Shown here piece after piece: positions 18,675-27,422 of a stretch of DNA of 64,000 nt; the first letter of the stretch is position 1, and the number at the start of each line of letters is the position of its first letter. Where the stretch lies: the NCBI GenBank assembly GCA_016707525.1, contig JADJHP010000001.1, positions 62,001 to 126,000 of the forward strand, read 5' to 3'. Source of the stretch: Ignavibacteriota bacterium. Its GTDB lineage: Bacteria; Bacteroidota; Ignavibacteria; UBA10030; UBA6906. The position numbers and the translations under genes were made by a program. The notes below the pieces were generated by a model, which was given only the letters and a program-made list of their open reading frames with translations, searched no databases and was not told where the DNA came from.

Positions 18675-19126
18675 CCCTCGCTCACCGGCTCAGGCGAAGC
18701 CCTTCAATATCACGTGTCTCGTGGTGGAGATCTCTTGCCAGTAGAGGAAAGAAGGCAGCAAGCCGGTTCATCGGTGATGAGTCCGGCAATACGCTCGCAG
18801 AAACACTCGTCGCGCTCACGCTCTTCTCCGGAGTGCTCATCCCGCTCTTGACCTCGATCGGGAGTCTGATCATGGACGACCGTGCGGACAAAATCCATGA
18901 GGCGTTGAATTTGGCGCAAATGGAGCTCGCTCTGCCGGAAGTGCAGGAAGCCCGGGAAGGGGATGCCGTCCGTACGGCGCGCGGGCTTAGGGTCGAACGC
19001 CGCGTGACGGTGCATGGCGCTCTGGCAGAGATTGATGTGCTCGTCATAGATACCCGGAAAGGAGGTCGGCCCGTTGTCCATCTGGCAAAGACGGTCGTGG
19101 CGCAAAACACAAGCCGCGCTCGCTGA
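18665..19126 (+). CDS. Minor pseudopilin (GspI/PilV-like)
   Basis: Prepilin-like protein with the class III leader GDESG followed by NTLAETLVALTLFSGVLIPLL, giving the conserved Glu at +5 of the mature protein. The start is uncertain: TTG at 18665 overlaps the stop of the upstream gene and is the only conventional start close to the leader, giving a 153-residue precursor with a rather long, basic leader. The mature part is short (about 105 residues), helical N-terminus then a small beta sheet (VRTARGLRVERRVTVHGALAEIDVLVI), typical of GspI. It overlaps the next pseudopilin gene by about 50 bases. Confidence 0.75.
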   Translation: MDVALAHRLRRSPSISRVSWWRSLASRGKKAASRFIGDESGNTLAETLVALTLFSGVLIPLLTSIGSLIMDDRADKIHEALNLAQMELALPEVQEAREGDAVRTARGLRVERRVTVHGALAEIDVLVIDTRKGGRPVVHLAKTVVAQNTSRAR

Positions 19127-19907
19127 CCCCTCGGGGTTCACGATCAACGAGCTCATCGTGGCGATGGTGGTCGGATCCATCCTTATAGGATACGCCTTTG
19201 AACTCTACACCTTCGCAAGCCGCATCGTATCGCACTGGCGGGCGAGGACGGAACTTGAGGGCGCAGCGCAGGCCATTTTCCACCGGATGATGCTGGATCT
19301 ACAACGGTCGAGTGACGTAACGATCGACGGGGATACCGTACTGGTGATGCAGGGAGACACACGTGTCACAGCACTCTACCGGATCTCCCGGGGCACCGTG
19401 GTACGCAATGATGCACCTATGAACGCGCCGGATGTCGTGCAGGTGAGCGTCCATGCCTCGCGGGTAGGAAACATGGTAGACCTCGGCGTGTGCGCCCGAG
19501 CTCGCGGCAACGAGATCCAGGCCGGAGGAAGGGCTGTGCTTCAGTCCAGTTCCACGGCAAAACTCATTCACCGGAATGTGGGGATAGATGTCTATGTCAA
19601 TGGAGCATATCCGGTCGCGCATCTCCGGTGCGGACATCGCCACGTTTGCCACTCAGCTCTCCGTGATGCTGGAGTCACGCGTCTCGCTCCAGCGCTCTCT
19701 GGAAGTGCTGCTCGTACAGACCCGCAATCCCCGCCTCCGGGAGGTCATTGCCGATATCGGCCGCTCTGTCCGCCACGGCAACCCGCTTCACCAGGCGCTT
19801 GCACGTCATCCCCGCGTGTTCGACCCGCTCTTCATCGTGACCGTCGAGGTGGGCCAGGAGACGGGGCGTCTGGCCGACGTTCTTGCGCACCTTGCGGAGT
19901 ATCTTGA
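19074..19907 (+). CDS. Minor pseudopilin (GspJ/PilW-like), 3' end doubtful
   Basis: Prepilin-like protein with leader DPSG, then FTINELIVAMVVGSILIGYAFEL (Glu at +5). The following part (RMMLDLQRSSDVTIDG, RVTALYRISRGTVVRND, AVLQSSSTAKLIHRNVGIDVYVNG) reads as a normal GspJ up to about base 19605. Beyond that the frame stays open for 300 bases inside gspF and yields an Arg/Pro/Cys-rich sequence that is simply the shadow of gspF. The natural end is therefore probably close to 19587, where a TAG directly abuts the gspF ATG in another frame. Start is TTG at 19074 or a nearby alternative. Confidence 0.72.
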   Translation: MSIWQRRSWRKTQAALADPSGFTINELIVAMVVGSILIGYAFELYTFASRIVSHWRARTELEGAAQAIFHRMMLDLQRSSDVTIDGDTVLVMQGDTRVTALYRISRGTVVRNDAPMNAPDVVQVSVHASRVGNMVDLGVCARARGNEIQAGGRAVLQSSSTAKLIHRNVGIDVYVNGAYPVAHLRCGHRHVCHSALRDAGVTRLAPALSGSAARTDPQSPPPGGHCRYRPLCPPRQPASPGACTSSPRVRPALHRDRRGGPGDGASGRRSCAPCGVS

Positions 19908-20658
19908 GAAAATGGCGGCTCTCCGCCGAAAACTCACGCAGGCCATGACCTACCCGCTCCTTGTTGCTACAGTGGCACTCGGCTCGATCCTCTTCCTCCT
20001 GGTGTTCATCGTTCCTTCCTTTGGCGAGATGTTTTCGAGTTTTCAGAAGGAGCTGCCGCCCGTGACAGAATTTGTCGTGGATGTGAGCAAGCTCGTGACT
20101 TCCTATGGCTGGTACGCTGCGGGCATTGCTGCGGCCGTCGCCCTTGGCCTCATGTTCCTTGTGGATGGACAGGCACTGGCAAAGCGAGGAGCCGTACTGG
20201 CCCTCCGGCTCCCTGTGGCAGGCGACATCCTGGTGAAAACCCAAGTGGCGCGCTTCTGCCGGACTCTGGCAACGCTGCTCGGGGCGCAGGTGTCGCTCGT
20301 GAAGGCGCTGGAAGTGTCGGAGCGGGGGCTGTGGATCGAAGGGATGCGGGAGGAAGTGGGACGAATCCAGCGTTCGGTGAAGCATGGCCGGTCGATTTCT
20401 GCGCCACTTGAGTCATCCCCGTACTTTCCGCCGATGGTCAGTCAGATGATCGCGGTGGGAGAGGAGACAAGCGAACTGGACAGGATGCTATTCAAAGTGG
20501 CTACCTTTCACGAGAGGGAGTTGGACTCGAAGATCGAAGCGCTCTCTTCGCTGATCGAACCCGTGGTGGTCCTGCTCCTGGGCTTTGTGGTGGCGGGCAT
20601 CCTAATCGCGATGTACCTTCCTATGTTCGAGCTGGTGGGGTCGTTTGGAGGTGGGTGA
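19588..20658 (+). CDS. gspF: Inner-membrane platform protein GspF/PilC
   Basis: 356-residue polytopic inner-membrane protein that anchors the assembly ATPase. Two copies of the F domain are evident: residues about 13-130 (FATQLSVMLESRVSLQRSLEVL, GQETGRLADVLAHLAEYLEK) and about 210-340 (FCRTLATLLGAQVSLVKALEVS, VGEETSELDRMLFKVATFHERELD). Membrane helices are near 130-150, 175-195 and 320-345. It is the short form lacking the extra N-terminal domain of PilC. The ATG at 19588 follows a TAG directly; a second ATG at 19603 is possible. It closes the secretion operon. A decayed copy of its last third lies at 25530-25859. Confidence 0.93.
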   Translation: MSMSMEHIRSRISGADIATFATQLSVMLESRVSLQRSLEVLLVQTRNPRLREVIADIGRSVRHGNPLHQALARHPRVFDPLFIVTVEVGQETGRLADVLAHLAEYLEKMAALRRKLTQAMTYPLLVATVALGSILFLLVFIVPSFGEMFSSFQKELPPVTEFVVDVSKLVTSYGWYAAGIAAAVALGLMFLVDGQALAKRGAVLALRLPVAGDILVKTQVARFCRTLATLLGAQVSLVKALEVSERGLWIEGMREEVGRIQRSVKHGRSISAPLESSPYFPPMVSQMIAVGEETSELDRMLFKVATFHERELDSKIEALSSLIEPVVVLLLGFVVAGILIAMYLPMFELVGSFGGG

Positions 20659-21127
20659 GAGAGGGGGCAACGTATACGGGAATACATTTTCCCATGTGAC
20701 ACTTGGTTGGCGTCCCCGCCGAGCGCCATCGGAAACACTAACAGCACAACAACTATCGGAAATACGTTACGATTCTCCTTGACAGCCCAGATTGAATTCC
20801 GTAGCTTTCGTCAAGTTCTGATGATGTGACGTAGCTGCGGTCTGCACGATGCGAGCTACCATGGGGAGCGGGGGACACATCAGGATTCCCATCATTGTCC
20901 CATCGCAACCGAACTCCGAGAAGCCGTGGCTGGGAGGAGGGGTGCCTGATTCCACTCGATTCTTCGAGCTGATCGGACCTAAGGTCATCCCTACAGTATT
21001 ACCCAGTATTGAAATATGAGGAAACCCACCATCTGTTTCGTCCAGGCAGAAATTGGAATCGAAGAGATGACCTTCTTTGTTCCCTGCCCCAGGGAGGGCG
21101 GGTTCTCACTTTGGCGGAGCCTTCAGG
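20659..21127 (+). other. Intergenic region, no confident gene
   Basis: About 470 bases between the secretion operon and the propeller lipoprotein. An uninterrupted 52-codon frame from ATG 20860 to a TGA near 21018 is present but has no ribosome site and no recognisable motif. The last 80 bases before 21128, read on the minus strand, contain a GTCATCCTGAAGG-like string resembling dispersed intergenic repeats found in many genomes; one copy only is seen here. No terminator with a U-tract is evident after gspF. Confidence 0.4.
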
Positions 21128-22129
21128 ATGACACAGTGGATTCTGCGACTCTCCTTGCTCTTGGTACTCATGGTCATCGCGCAATGCTGCGATGATTTTG
21201 GCTTGGAACCTGCGATTGGTTGGAGCGATTACCGAGAGGCCAGATTGCTCTATTCAAACGCTGAGGGTGTGCAAGTCCTTGACCTCAAGAGCGGAAAGCG
21301 AACAGTATTGGCTAAGAACGGAGAGAGAATCGAGTACTACCATATCGCATCAGCAAACCCTCGGAGCGACGCCGCAAATGCTCGCTGGAGCCCAGACGGG
21401 ACGAAGATTATCTACGTGGAGGGAATCAGCGAGACAGATTACTCGCAAATCACTATCATGAATGTTGACGGCACAGACAAGCGAGTAGTTGTTGCAGACG
21501 GCGCCCCTTTGAAGCCAAATTGGAGTCCGAACGGATCTGAACTCGTCTACCAGAAATCTCCTGCGGGATTTGGCGCAAATCACCAGATTTACATTATTGG
21601 CGTAGATGGATCGAACGAAAGACGCGTAACTTTTCGAGACGGTCAAGATTCTCAACCGGCCTATTCAGGAGACGGCGACGCGATAGTCTACACATCCGAT
21701 ATTTCAGGCGCAACATTCACAAGACAGCTGTTCATGATCAGAATTGACGGCACGGACAGTGAGCAGTTGACTTATCCAACCGGCCGAACTCAGCTGGCGA
21801 GCGGTCCATCCTCGTCGCGTCGCTCTGACATGATCGTCTTTTCGGGCAAGGATCACGTTGAGCCAGACCTCGAAATATTTCTAATAGGTGAATCAGACCG
21901 AAGTATCATTCAATTGACGAATCGAGTTGCCTCAGGCGGTTCATGGATCAACAATGCCGCCGCCTCATGGTCAAACGATGGCAAGTTGGTGGTGTACACT
22001 CAACATGCATTCGGATTGGTCTCGGGTCTACGTCCACTGCCCTCGGTATGGGTAATGAAAGCCGATGGCTCTGCTCAAACGCTTATCATTGAGAATGCCC
22101 AAGATCCGGATCTCTTTCTGAAACCGTAA
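21128..22129 (+). CDS. TolB-like beta-propeller (PD40) exported protein
   Basis: 333 residues from the ATG at 21128, with an upstream GGAG site and a signal peptide (MTQWILRLSLLLVLMVIAQC). The cysteine pair after VIAQ could be a lipobox, so it is probably a lipoprotein. The body is a beta-propeller of WD40-like PD40 blades: ARWSPDGTKIIYVEG, PNWSPNGSELVYQKS, PAYSGDGDAIVYTSD and ASWSNDGKLVVYTQ, each followed by an IYII/FMIRIDGTD strand. This is the repeat found in TolB and in many extracellular DPP-IV-like propellers. No catalytic domain is attached. It is followed after 38 bases by the large T9SS metallopeptidase gene. Confidence 0.85.
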   Translation: MTQWILRLSLLLVLMVIAQCCDDFGLEPAIGWSDYREARLLYSNAEGVQVLDLKSGKRTVLAKNGERIEYYHIASANPRSDAANARWSPDGTKIIYVEGISETDYSQITIMNVDGTDKRVVVADGAPLKPNWSPNGSELVYQKSPAGFGANHQIYIIGVDGSNERRVTFRDGQDSQPAYSGDGDAIVYTSDISGATFTRQLFMIRIDGTDSEQLTYPTGRTQLASGPSSSRRSDMIVFSGKDHVEPDLEIFLIGESDRSIIQLTNRVASGGSWINNAAASWSNDGKLVVYTQHAFGLVSGLRPLPSVWVMKADGSAQTLIIENAQDPDLFLKP

Positions 22130-22167
22130 TAGCTAATTTTGGCTCTTCAATCAAGGAGGCTAAGATA

Positions 22168-25100
22168 ATGCGGACCACTCGACTCTTCTCCTTTTTGTGG
22201 ATGGCGACTATCGTGACTCAGATGAATTATGCCCAAAAACTCCCGCAAGAATCTATTCACGATTGGTCCACATTAGAGATACCCAAAACCGAAATAAGGG
22301 ATGGAAATCGGGTAAACGTCCGCACGAATATCCCGGTAGCACTATATGGCATCAACTATGGTCCAATCGCTGCATCACCGGAGACTATTGCGCGTCAGTT
22401 CTTGGGCGACTACCACCAAATGTTCAGAATGAAAGGGGACCTCTCGGATCTTCAACATGATCTCACTCAAGAGGTTCCGGGCGGTTATCATGTTCGGTTT
22501 CACCAAAATTTCAATGGTATACCGGTTTACCTTTCCGACATTGTTGTGAGCATCAGTTCTAACACGGTGACGATGTTCATGGGCAACTATTTCTCAAGCA
22601 TTGACTTGGCGTCGGTAAAACCAAGGATCTCTGAAGCGGCAGCGGTGCAAGGTGCAAAGACGGCGATAGGGGCAACGGGAAGCCCAACAGGTCCGCAGAA
22701 AATCAAGCTCATTGTTGTATCCGACACCGTTCAATATCATCTCGCGTATCAGATAATTCTGCCCTTGTCAGAACCCGACGGTGAGTGGGAGGTAATCACG
22801 GACGCCGAGACGGGGACGATTCTCGCTGTACGAAACCTTGAGTTCAAATACGACGGACACGGTTTTGTCCACAGACCCGACCCGCTTACGACGGCGCAGG
22901 CGTACTATGGGGCGCAAGGATATGTTGACAATAACGACAATAATTCCAATGAACTCGCGATACAGAGAATCTCCGTGACCCTTCCGAGCATTGGATACTC
23001 GGGAGGAGTCTACAAGTTGGAAGGCCCCTACGTCACCATCTCAGATTGGGATGCTCCGGCAATCGTGCCGGTCACCAGTACAAACGGGAGTTTCTTCTAC
23101 GACCGGAGTCAAGATGGATTCGAAGACGTGATGGTCTATTTCTACATTGATCAAAACCAGAGGTACTTGCAGAGTCTGGGGTACACGAATATCCAGAACG
23201 GCTCCATTGTGGCCGATCCACACGGCCACAATGGACTAGATCGATCATCATACCAGCCCAGCCAGAATAGAATTCGCTACGGGATTGGCGGTGTGGATGA
23301 TGCAGAGGATGCTGATGTGATCCTGCATGAGTATGGCCATGCCATTCAATCCGCACAGGTGCCGGATTGGGGCGTAACCGATGAGACGGATGCCATGGGT
23401 GAGGGCTTTGGGGACTATTGGGCAGGGAGCTATTCGGCCAGTCTCTCTGCTTTTGAACAAGACCGGCTCTACATGTGGGATGCTGGAATCCAAAGTAACT
23501 ACAGTGGAGTATTCTGGTCGGGTCGGAGACTTGATAGTCCGCTAACGTACTTTGATTACGACGGTAGTCAGGCTATTTATGTGAACTGCGCAATTTGGTC
23601 AGGTACCTTATGGGATCTTCGGCAGACTCTTGGCAGAGATGTCACTGACAAACTCGTGATCAAGCACCATTACTACCTATCTTCAAGCGCGACCATGCCC
23701 GATGCTGCTCAAGCACTCCTACAAGCAGACAGGGATCTCTACCAAGGCTCACATCTCTTCCAAATAAATGAGACACTTTTCAATCGAGGATTCCGGCCGA
23801 CGCTGTACGTTCCTTCTGTTTTCTCGACAATTGAGTCAGCTCTGTCGACTGCTGGAAGCGGTCAGACGGTAGCTGTATCTCCCGCAACTTACACCGTCAA
23901 TGGCAATCTCACTGTTGCCAGCGGCCGCACTCTTCAATTATCTTCTACTACCCTTTCATTCTCGGGCTACTACAAATTGCGTGTAGAGGGTAGACTATAT
24001 GCCGGCGGTAGCTGCACGTTCACACGCTCAGGAGGCCAGTGGATTGGCATTGAATTCTATGGTGCGCCATCGGGGAGCGAAATCTTCGGTTGCACTATCG
24101 AGAACGCACAAACCGGAGTCTCGGTGATCTCATCAGGCTCGACGAGCATCCGTTACTGCACGATTCAGAACAACTCGACTGGCATCTACTCTTCGGGCTC
24201 TCAACATGTGATTTCAAACAATTGCGTCACCGGCAATGCTACAGGCGTCAACTGTGCGAACTATTCGACAGTGGATTTCGAAATTAACAACTGGATCAAG
24301 TTCAATTCAACAGGGATCGCCATTGACCTTTACTCGACCCCTTGGCTCGGGACAACACAATTCCCAGTCTATTGCAGCATTTGGGGTAACGATTGGGATG
24401 TGTGGTCTACCAACCAAGCGACATTGAGCGCTCAAGTCAACTATTGGGGTAGCTATCCCGCGAATCCAATGATCTATGGGGATATAGACATTTCGAACGA
24501 GCTCTCGTCCGAGCCATCGATGAAAGTATCAGCATCTCTATCAGTGAAGCCTCCATCTGAGCTTCTCCCTTCGGATGAATCTGGTTCCACGGATACTCTA
24601 GGTATGAGTGAGCTTTCCGCCGCATTGTTCCTGGGAGGACCATATGGAAATCGAGACATCCAGAATACTTATCGGAGTCTGATCACGCGCTACCCTGATA
24701 AGCATAGTGGTGAGATTGCACTATCACGGCTTGAAGTATCCTGCGAAAAGCAAGGGGAATCACCAAAGGACATGCTGAGATCTCTTGTGGCAATTCACAG
24801 GGATGCCACGCTCGGCGACCTGGCCAGGCTTCGCCTCGCCCATCGACTGCTCCAGGACGGAGCAGCTGAAGAAGCGCTTGCTCTTGTTAAGCCAATCGCA
24901 GATGCAAGAGGCAGGTTTGAGCGTGAGGCACTCTACGATGTTGGCTCGATTCTTTGGTATAGACTCGGTCAGAAGTTCGAAGGGGAGAAGTGTTTCCGTC
25001 TGCTTGCTGATCGGCACCCTGACGATCCGCTAGCGCACTCGGGATTGGCAACTCTCGGCGAGTTGCCAAAGGGAAAGCAGGTGATGAAACCGATTGGGAA

Positions 25101-25395
25101 GGAATCCGTCCCGGTTTCCTTCTCGCTCGGAGAACCATATCCCAATCCGTTCAATCCGTCCACGCAGATCGATTTCGCGCTTCCGAAGAATGGGTTTGTA
25201 TCGATGGTCGTCTATGATTGTCTGGGGAGCGAAGTGGAGCGGCTAGCTCATGGATACTATTCAGCTGGAAATCATGCGCTTCATTGGAACGCTTCCGCCT
25301 TGGCGAGCGGGGTTTACTACGCTCGATTGTCAGTCACGGATGACCTCGGGAATTATGTCTATGTTAAGACTTCCAAATTGATTCTTGCGAAATAG
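22168..25395 (+). CDS. Large secreted gluzincin metallopeptidase (M36/fungalysin-like) with T9SS sorting domain
   Basis: 1075 residues, start ATG 22168 after AAGGAGG. Signal peptide (LFSFLWMATIVTQ..YAQ), then an FTP/PepSY-type propeptide (about 60-225: FHQNFNGIPVYLSDIVVSIS, GEWEVITDAETGTILAVRN). The peptidase core has HEYGH at residue 387 (zinc ligands and catalytic Glu) and DAMGEGFGDYWAG about 30 residues later, providing the third ligand, as in M36 and M4-like enzymes. Residues about 555-780 form a right-handed beta-helix with SSGSTSIRYCTIQNNSTGIY-type coils. A TPR-like helical region (about 830-970) follows. The C-terminus is a T9SS type A sorting domain (YPNPFNPSTQI to VKTSKLILAK). Probably secreted and cell-surface attached. 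Confidence 0.92.
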   Translation: MRTTRLFSFLWMATIVTQMNYAQKLPQESIHDWSTLEIPKTEIRDGNRVNVRTNIPVALYGINYGPIAASPETIARQFLGDYHQMFRMKGDLSDLQHDLTQEVPGGYHVRFHQNFNGIPVYLSDIVVSISSNTVTMFMGNYFSSIDLASVKPRISEAAAVQGAKTAIGATGSPTGPQKIKLIVVSDTVQYHLAYQIILPLSEPDGEWEVITDAETGTILAVRNLEFKYDGHGFVHRPDPLTTAQAYYGAQGYVDNNDNNSNELAIQRISVTLPSIGYSGGVYKLEGPYVTISDWDAPAIVPVTSTNGSFFYDRSQDGFEDVMVYFYIDQNQRYLQSLGYTNIQNGSIVADPHGHNGLDRSSYQPSQNRIRYGIGGVDDAEDADVILHEYGHAIQSAQVPDWGVTDETDAMGEGFGDYWAGSYSASLSAFEQDRLYMWDAGIQSNYSGVFWSGRRLDSPLTYFDYDGSQAIYVNCAIWSGTLWDLRQTLGRDVTDKLVIKHHYYLSSSATMPDAAQALLQADRDLYQGSHLFQINETLFNRGFRPTLYVPSVFSTIESALSTAGSGQTVAVSPATYTVNGNLTVASGRTLQLSSTTLSFSGYYKLRVEGRLYAGGSCTFTRSGGQWIGIEFYGAPSGSEIFGCTIENAQTGVSVISSGSTSIRYCTIQNNSTGIYSSGSQHVISNNCVTGNATGVNCANYSTVDFEINNWIKFNSTGIAIDLYSTPWLGTTQFPVYCSIWGNDWDVWSTNQATLSAQVNYWGSYPANPMIYGDIDISNELSSEPSMKVSASLSVKPPSELLPSDESGSTDTLGMSELSAALFLGGPYGNRDIQNTYRSLITRYPDKHSGEIALSRLEVSCEKQGESPKDMLRSLVAIHRDATLGDLARLRLAHRLLQDGAAEEALALVKPIADARGRFEREALYDVGSILWYRLGQKFEGEKCFRLLADRHPDDPLAHSGLATLGELPKGKQVMKPIGKESVPVSFSLGEPYPNPFNPSTQIDFALPKNGFVSMVVYDCLGSEVERLAHGYYSAGNHALHWNASALASGVYYARLSVTDDLGNYVYVKTSKLILAK

Positions 25396-25419
25396 GGACA
25401 TCGGCATTCGACTGAATGA

Positions 25420-25448
25420 GAACCCGGTCTAGTCCGCTGACCGGGTTC
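25420..25448 (+). terminator. Hairpin after the metallopeptidase gene
   Basis: Perfect 9-bp inverted repeat GAACCCGGT / ACCGGGTTC with an 11-base loop, 25 bases after the stop codon. No U-tract follows, so intrinsic termination is plausible but not proven. Confidence 0.5.
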
Positions 25449-25529
25449 ACATCATGTGTGGGATGGTATCTGGGTCTGCATCCCATCGTGGATCCAATTC
25501 CGATGTCACTTGTGGGGCTGGTGGGGACC

Positions 25530-25859
25530 TGGATCGAGGCGATGAGGGATGAAGTTGGTCGCATCCTCCGCTCGGTAAGGCACGGCCGGTCGATTGCCGC
25601 GCCCCCTCTTGGGTCTTCGCCGTTCTTCACTCCAACGGTGAGCCAGATCATTGGCAAGGACGAGTAGACGAGCGAGCTTGACAGGATGCTATTCAAAGTC
25701 GCCTCGTTCCACGAACGAGAGTTGGATGGCCGCTTCGAAGCGCTTTCCCACCTCATCGAGCCGGTCGTCTGTCTCCTTCTTGGCTTTGTTGTTGACGGGA
25801 CTCTTATCGCCATGTACCTACGGATGTTCGCGCTCGTGGGGGCGTTTCGAGGTGGATAA
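25530..25859 (+). pseudogene. Decayed copy of the 3' third of gspF
   Basis: About 110 codons that align without frameshift to the end of the gspF gene at 20327-20658. Shared landmarks are VGRI-RSV-HGRS, SELDRMLFKVA-FHEREL, LIEPVV-LLLGFVV, LIAMYL-MF-LVG-F-GG. One nonsense codon (TAG at 25665) replaces the second Glu of the GEETSE motif, and one codon is inserted near AAPP. The 5' two thirds of the gene are missing. Divergence at silent and replacement sites shows this is not a recent duplication; it may be the relic of a second secretion operon. Confidence 0.85.
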
Positions 25860-25940
25860 CATGCGCTCAGAGAGGGATTCGAGGAAAGGGTTTGGTCAAA
25901 CGGAACTTGTCAATACTTGTGAGACAAATCTTTTTGTGAG

Positions 25941-26891
25941 TTAGCCACCAAATCCGACAGCGATCTTCAGTGGTGGATTTATCCACACATGGTCCGGGAC
26001 CGATTTGACTTGTGGCGTTCCTTTTACAAATCTCTCCGGGTGTGTTTCAAATGCTTTGATAAGCACAGCAGCCCTTGATTGGAGAATGGGTTCGTGCTGC
26101 TTAAAGTGGACATTAGCCGGTGTCAACATTGCGATGCCTGAATGACGATGTTCAACATTGTACCATCGATAGAATGTTTTGCAGAACAGCCGTGCTTCTT
26201 CGATCGTTGAGAAGCGCTCCGGGAATTCCGGACGGTATTTCAGCGTCTTGAACGCCGACTCCGAGAATGGATTGTCATTCGACACATGCGGCCTCGAATG
26301 AGTTTTCGCCACCCCAAGATCTGCAAGAAGCTGAGCAACCACGGATGATCTCATCGAGCTGCCATTGTCTGCATGTATCGTCAGCGATCCGCGATCAATA
26401 TTCTGCCGCCAGCATGTTTCGGCGATCAACTCTTCGGCAAGTGCCGCGGATTCCCTGTAGGAGACCATGCAGCCGACAACATACCGGCTATAGACTTCAA
26501 GAATGGTATACAGATAATACTACGTCCACTTGCGCGGCCCCTTGAGCTTTGTAATGTCCCAGGACCATACTTCATTCGGGCGTGAGGCCAACAGCTCAGG
26601 GCGGGCATACGCACGGGGTGCCGACTGCCGTCGTTGACCTGTCTGGTGATTGCGTTCAAGAACCCGATTCATCGTTCTCTGAGAGCATAAATACTGGCCT
26701 TCATCAAGCATCGTCGCATGGATTTCCGGAGGAGCCATATCTCGAAATCGCTCACCGTTGAGCGTCTCCAGAACGATCGTTTCTTCCTGGGTGCTCAGGC
26801 GGCGAGGATGAGGACGATGAACTTTCAACGGACCTTTCGGCTGCTGCGAACGATACACGGTGGATCGGGACATTCCCAAGGCCTGGCACAA
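25941..26891 (-). pseudogene. IS3 orfB (DDE integrase-type transposase) with one nonsense codon
   Basis: Transposase catalytic subunit. Recognisable parts are CQALGMSRSTVYR, the HTH_21-like segment with QRTMNRVLERN, and the rve catalytic core. The DDE triad is visible: Asp in VWSWDITKLKG, Asp in TIHADNGSS, Glu in NPFSESAFKTLKYRPEFPE. A TAG at 26522-26520 replaces the first Tyr expected after KGPRKWT, before YYLYTILEVYSRYVVG; otherwise the frame is intact to 25941. The region upstream of 26891 remains in the same frame for about 50 bases, compatible with expression by frameshifting from orfA in the ancestor. Confidence 0.85.
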
Positions 26892-26926
26892 GGCCGTTGT
26901 GCTGAATTCTTCTCCATGGACTGCGA

Positions 26927-27403
26927 CTATTTCCCGAGATTCTTCTCGTCGATCTCGGGAAGGTCGAGTCCCAGGATCAACGAAAGTTTCTTTTAGATCT
27001 CGACGATCAGCTCTGTCTTCTTGAGCTTCTCTTCCGTTCGTTCCAGTTGGCGACGCAGGCGGTGGATTTCCGCGTGCAACTCAGTTGTACTTTTTGTCTT
27101 GCTCCCGCTCTTTGTGGCGGTGAGTTGTCCACGTTCCTCTTGTTCCATCCACTTCCGGACGGAGGACTAGTACAATCCTTCTTTTGCCAAATATGATCCG
27201 ACGGAATCGCTCCCCTTGGATTTCAGTTCGGCAACGGTCTCGATCACTCGGATCTTGTACGCGACCGTCAATCGCCTCCGGGGGGTCTGAGCAATGACTT
27301 CAACGTCTGGTGTCGTGGTTGTCCCACCAGTAACTCCAGTCGGCCTACGGCCTCCTTCTGTTCCTGGTGTCTGGGGCAGGGCTTCTATGCGTGCTTCTAC
27401 CAT
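26927..27403 (-). pseudogene. IS3 orfA (HTH transposase subunit) with two nonsense codons
   Basis: 159 codons from the ATG at 27403. The first part is a Pro/Thr-rich leader, then the OrfA helix-turn-helix (RRRLTVAYKIRVIETVAELKS over two segments, SVGSYLAKEGLY). A TAG at 27169-27167 interrupts GLY-SSVRKWMEQEE, and a TAA at 26995-26993 replaces the expected Gln in ELIVEI-KKLSLILGL. The rest is the usual leucine-zipper-like coiled coil (LHAEIHRLRRQLERTEEKL). The natural stop is TAG at 26929-26927. Both internal stops are single-base changes from sense codons. Confidence 0.78.
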
Positions 27404-27422
27404 TGTTCCTTCTCCTAATCTC

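Larger units (their letters stand above)
25941..27403 (-). mobile_element. Decayed IS3-family insertion sequence
   Basis: Minus-strand element with the orfA-orfB arrangement of IS3-family elements, in which orfB overlaps the end of orfA in a shifted frame. Both genes carry in-frame nonsense codons, so it is inactive as sequenced. I could not identify convincing terminal inverted repeats; the borders given are those of the genes. It lies between the gspF relic and a TOPRIM-nuclease remnant. Confidence 0.82.

Noticed and set aside
20860..21018. 52-codon open frame after gspF
   Set aside because: No ribosome site, no similarity to a known domain, codon pattern not gene-like.
21047..21127. Dispersed GTCATCCTGA-type repeat
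   Set aside because: Only one partial copy in the window, so it cannot be called a repeat from this sequence.
27294..27422. N-terminal extension of the TOPRIM fragment
   Set aside because: It overlaps IS3 orfA on the other strand and shows only Pro/Ser/Thr-rich shadow sequence.
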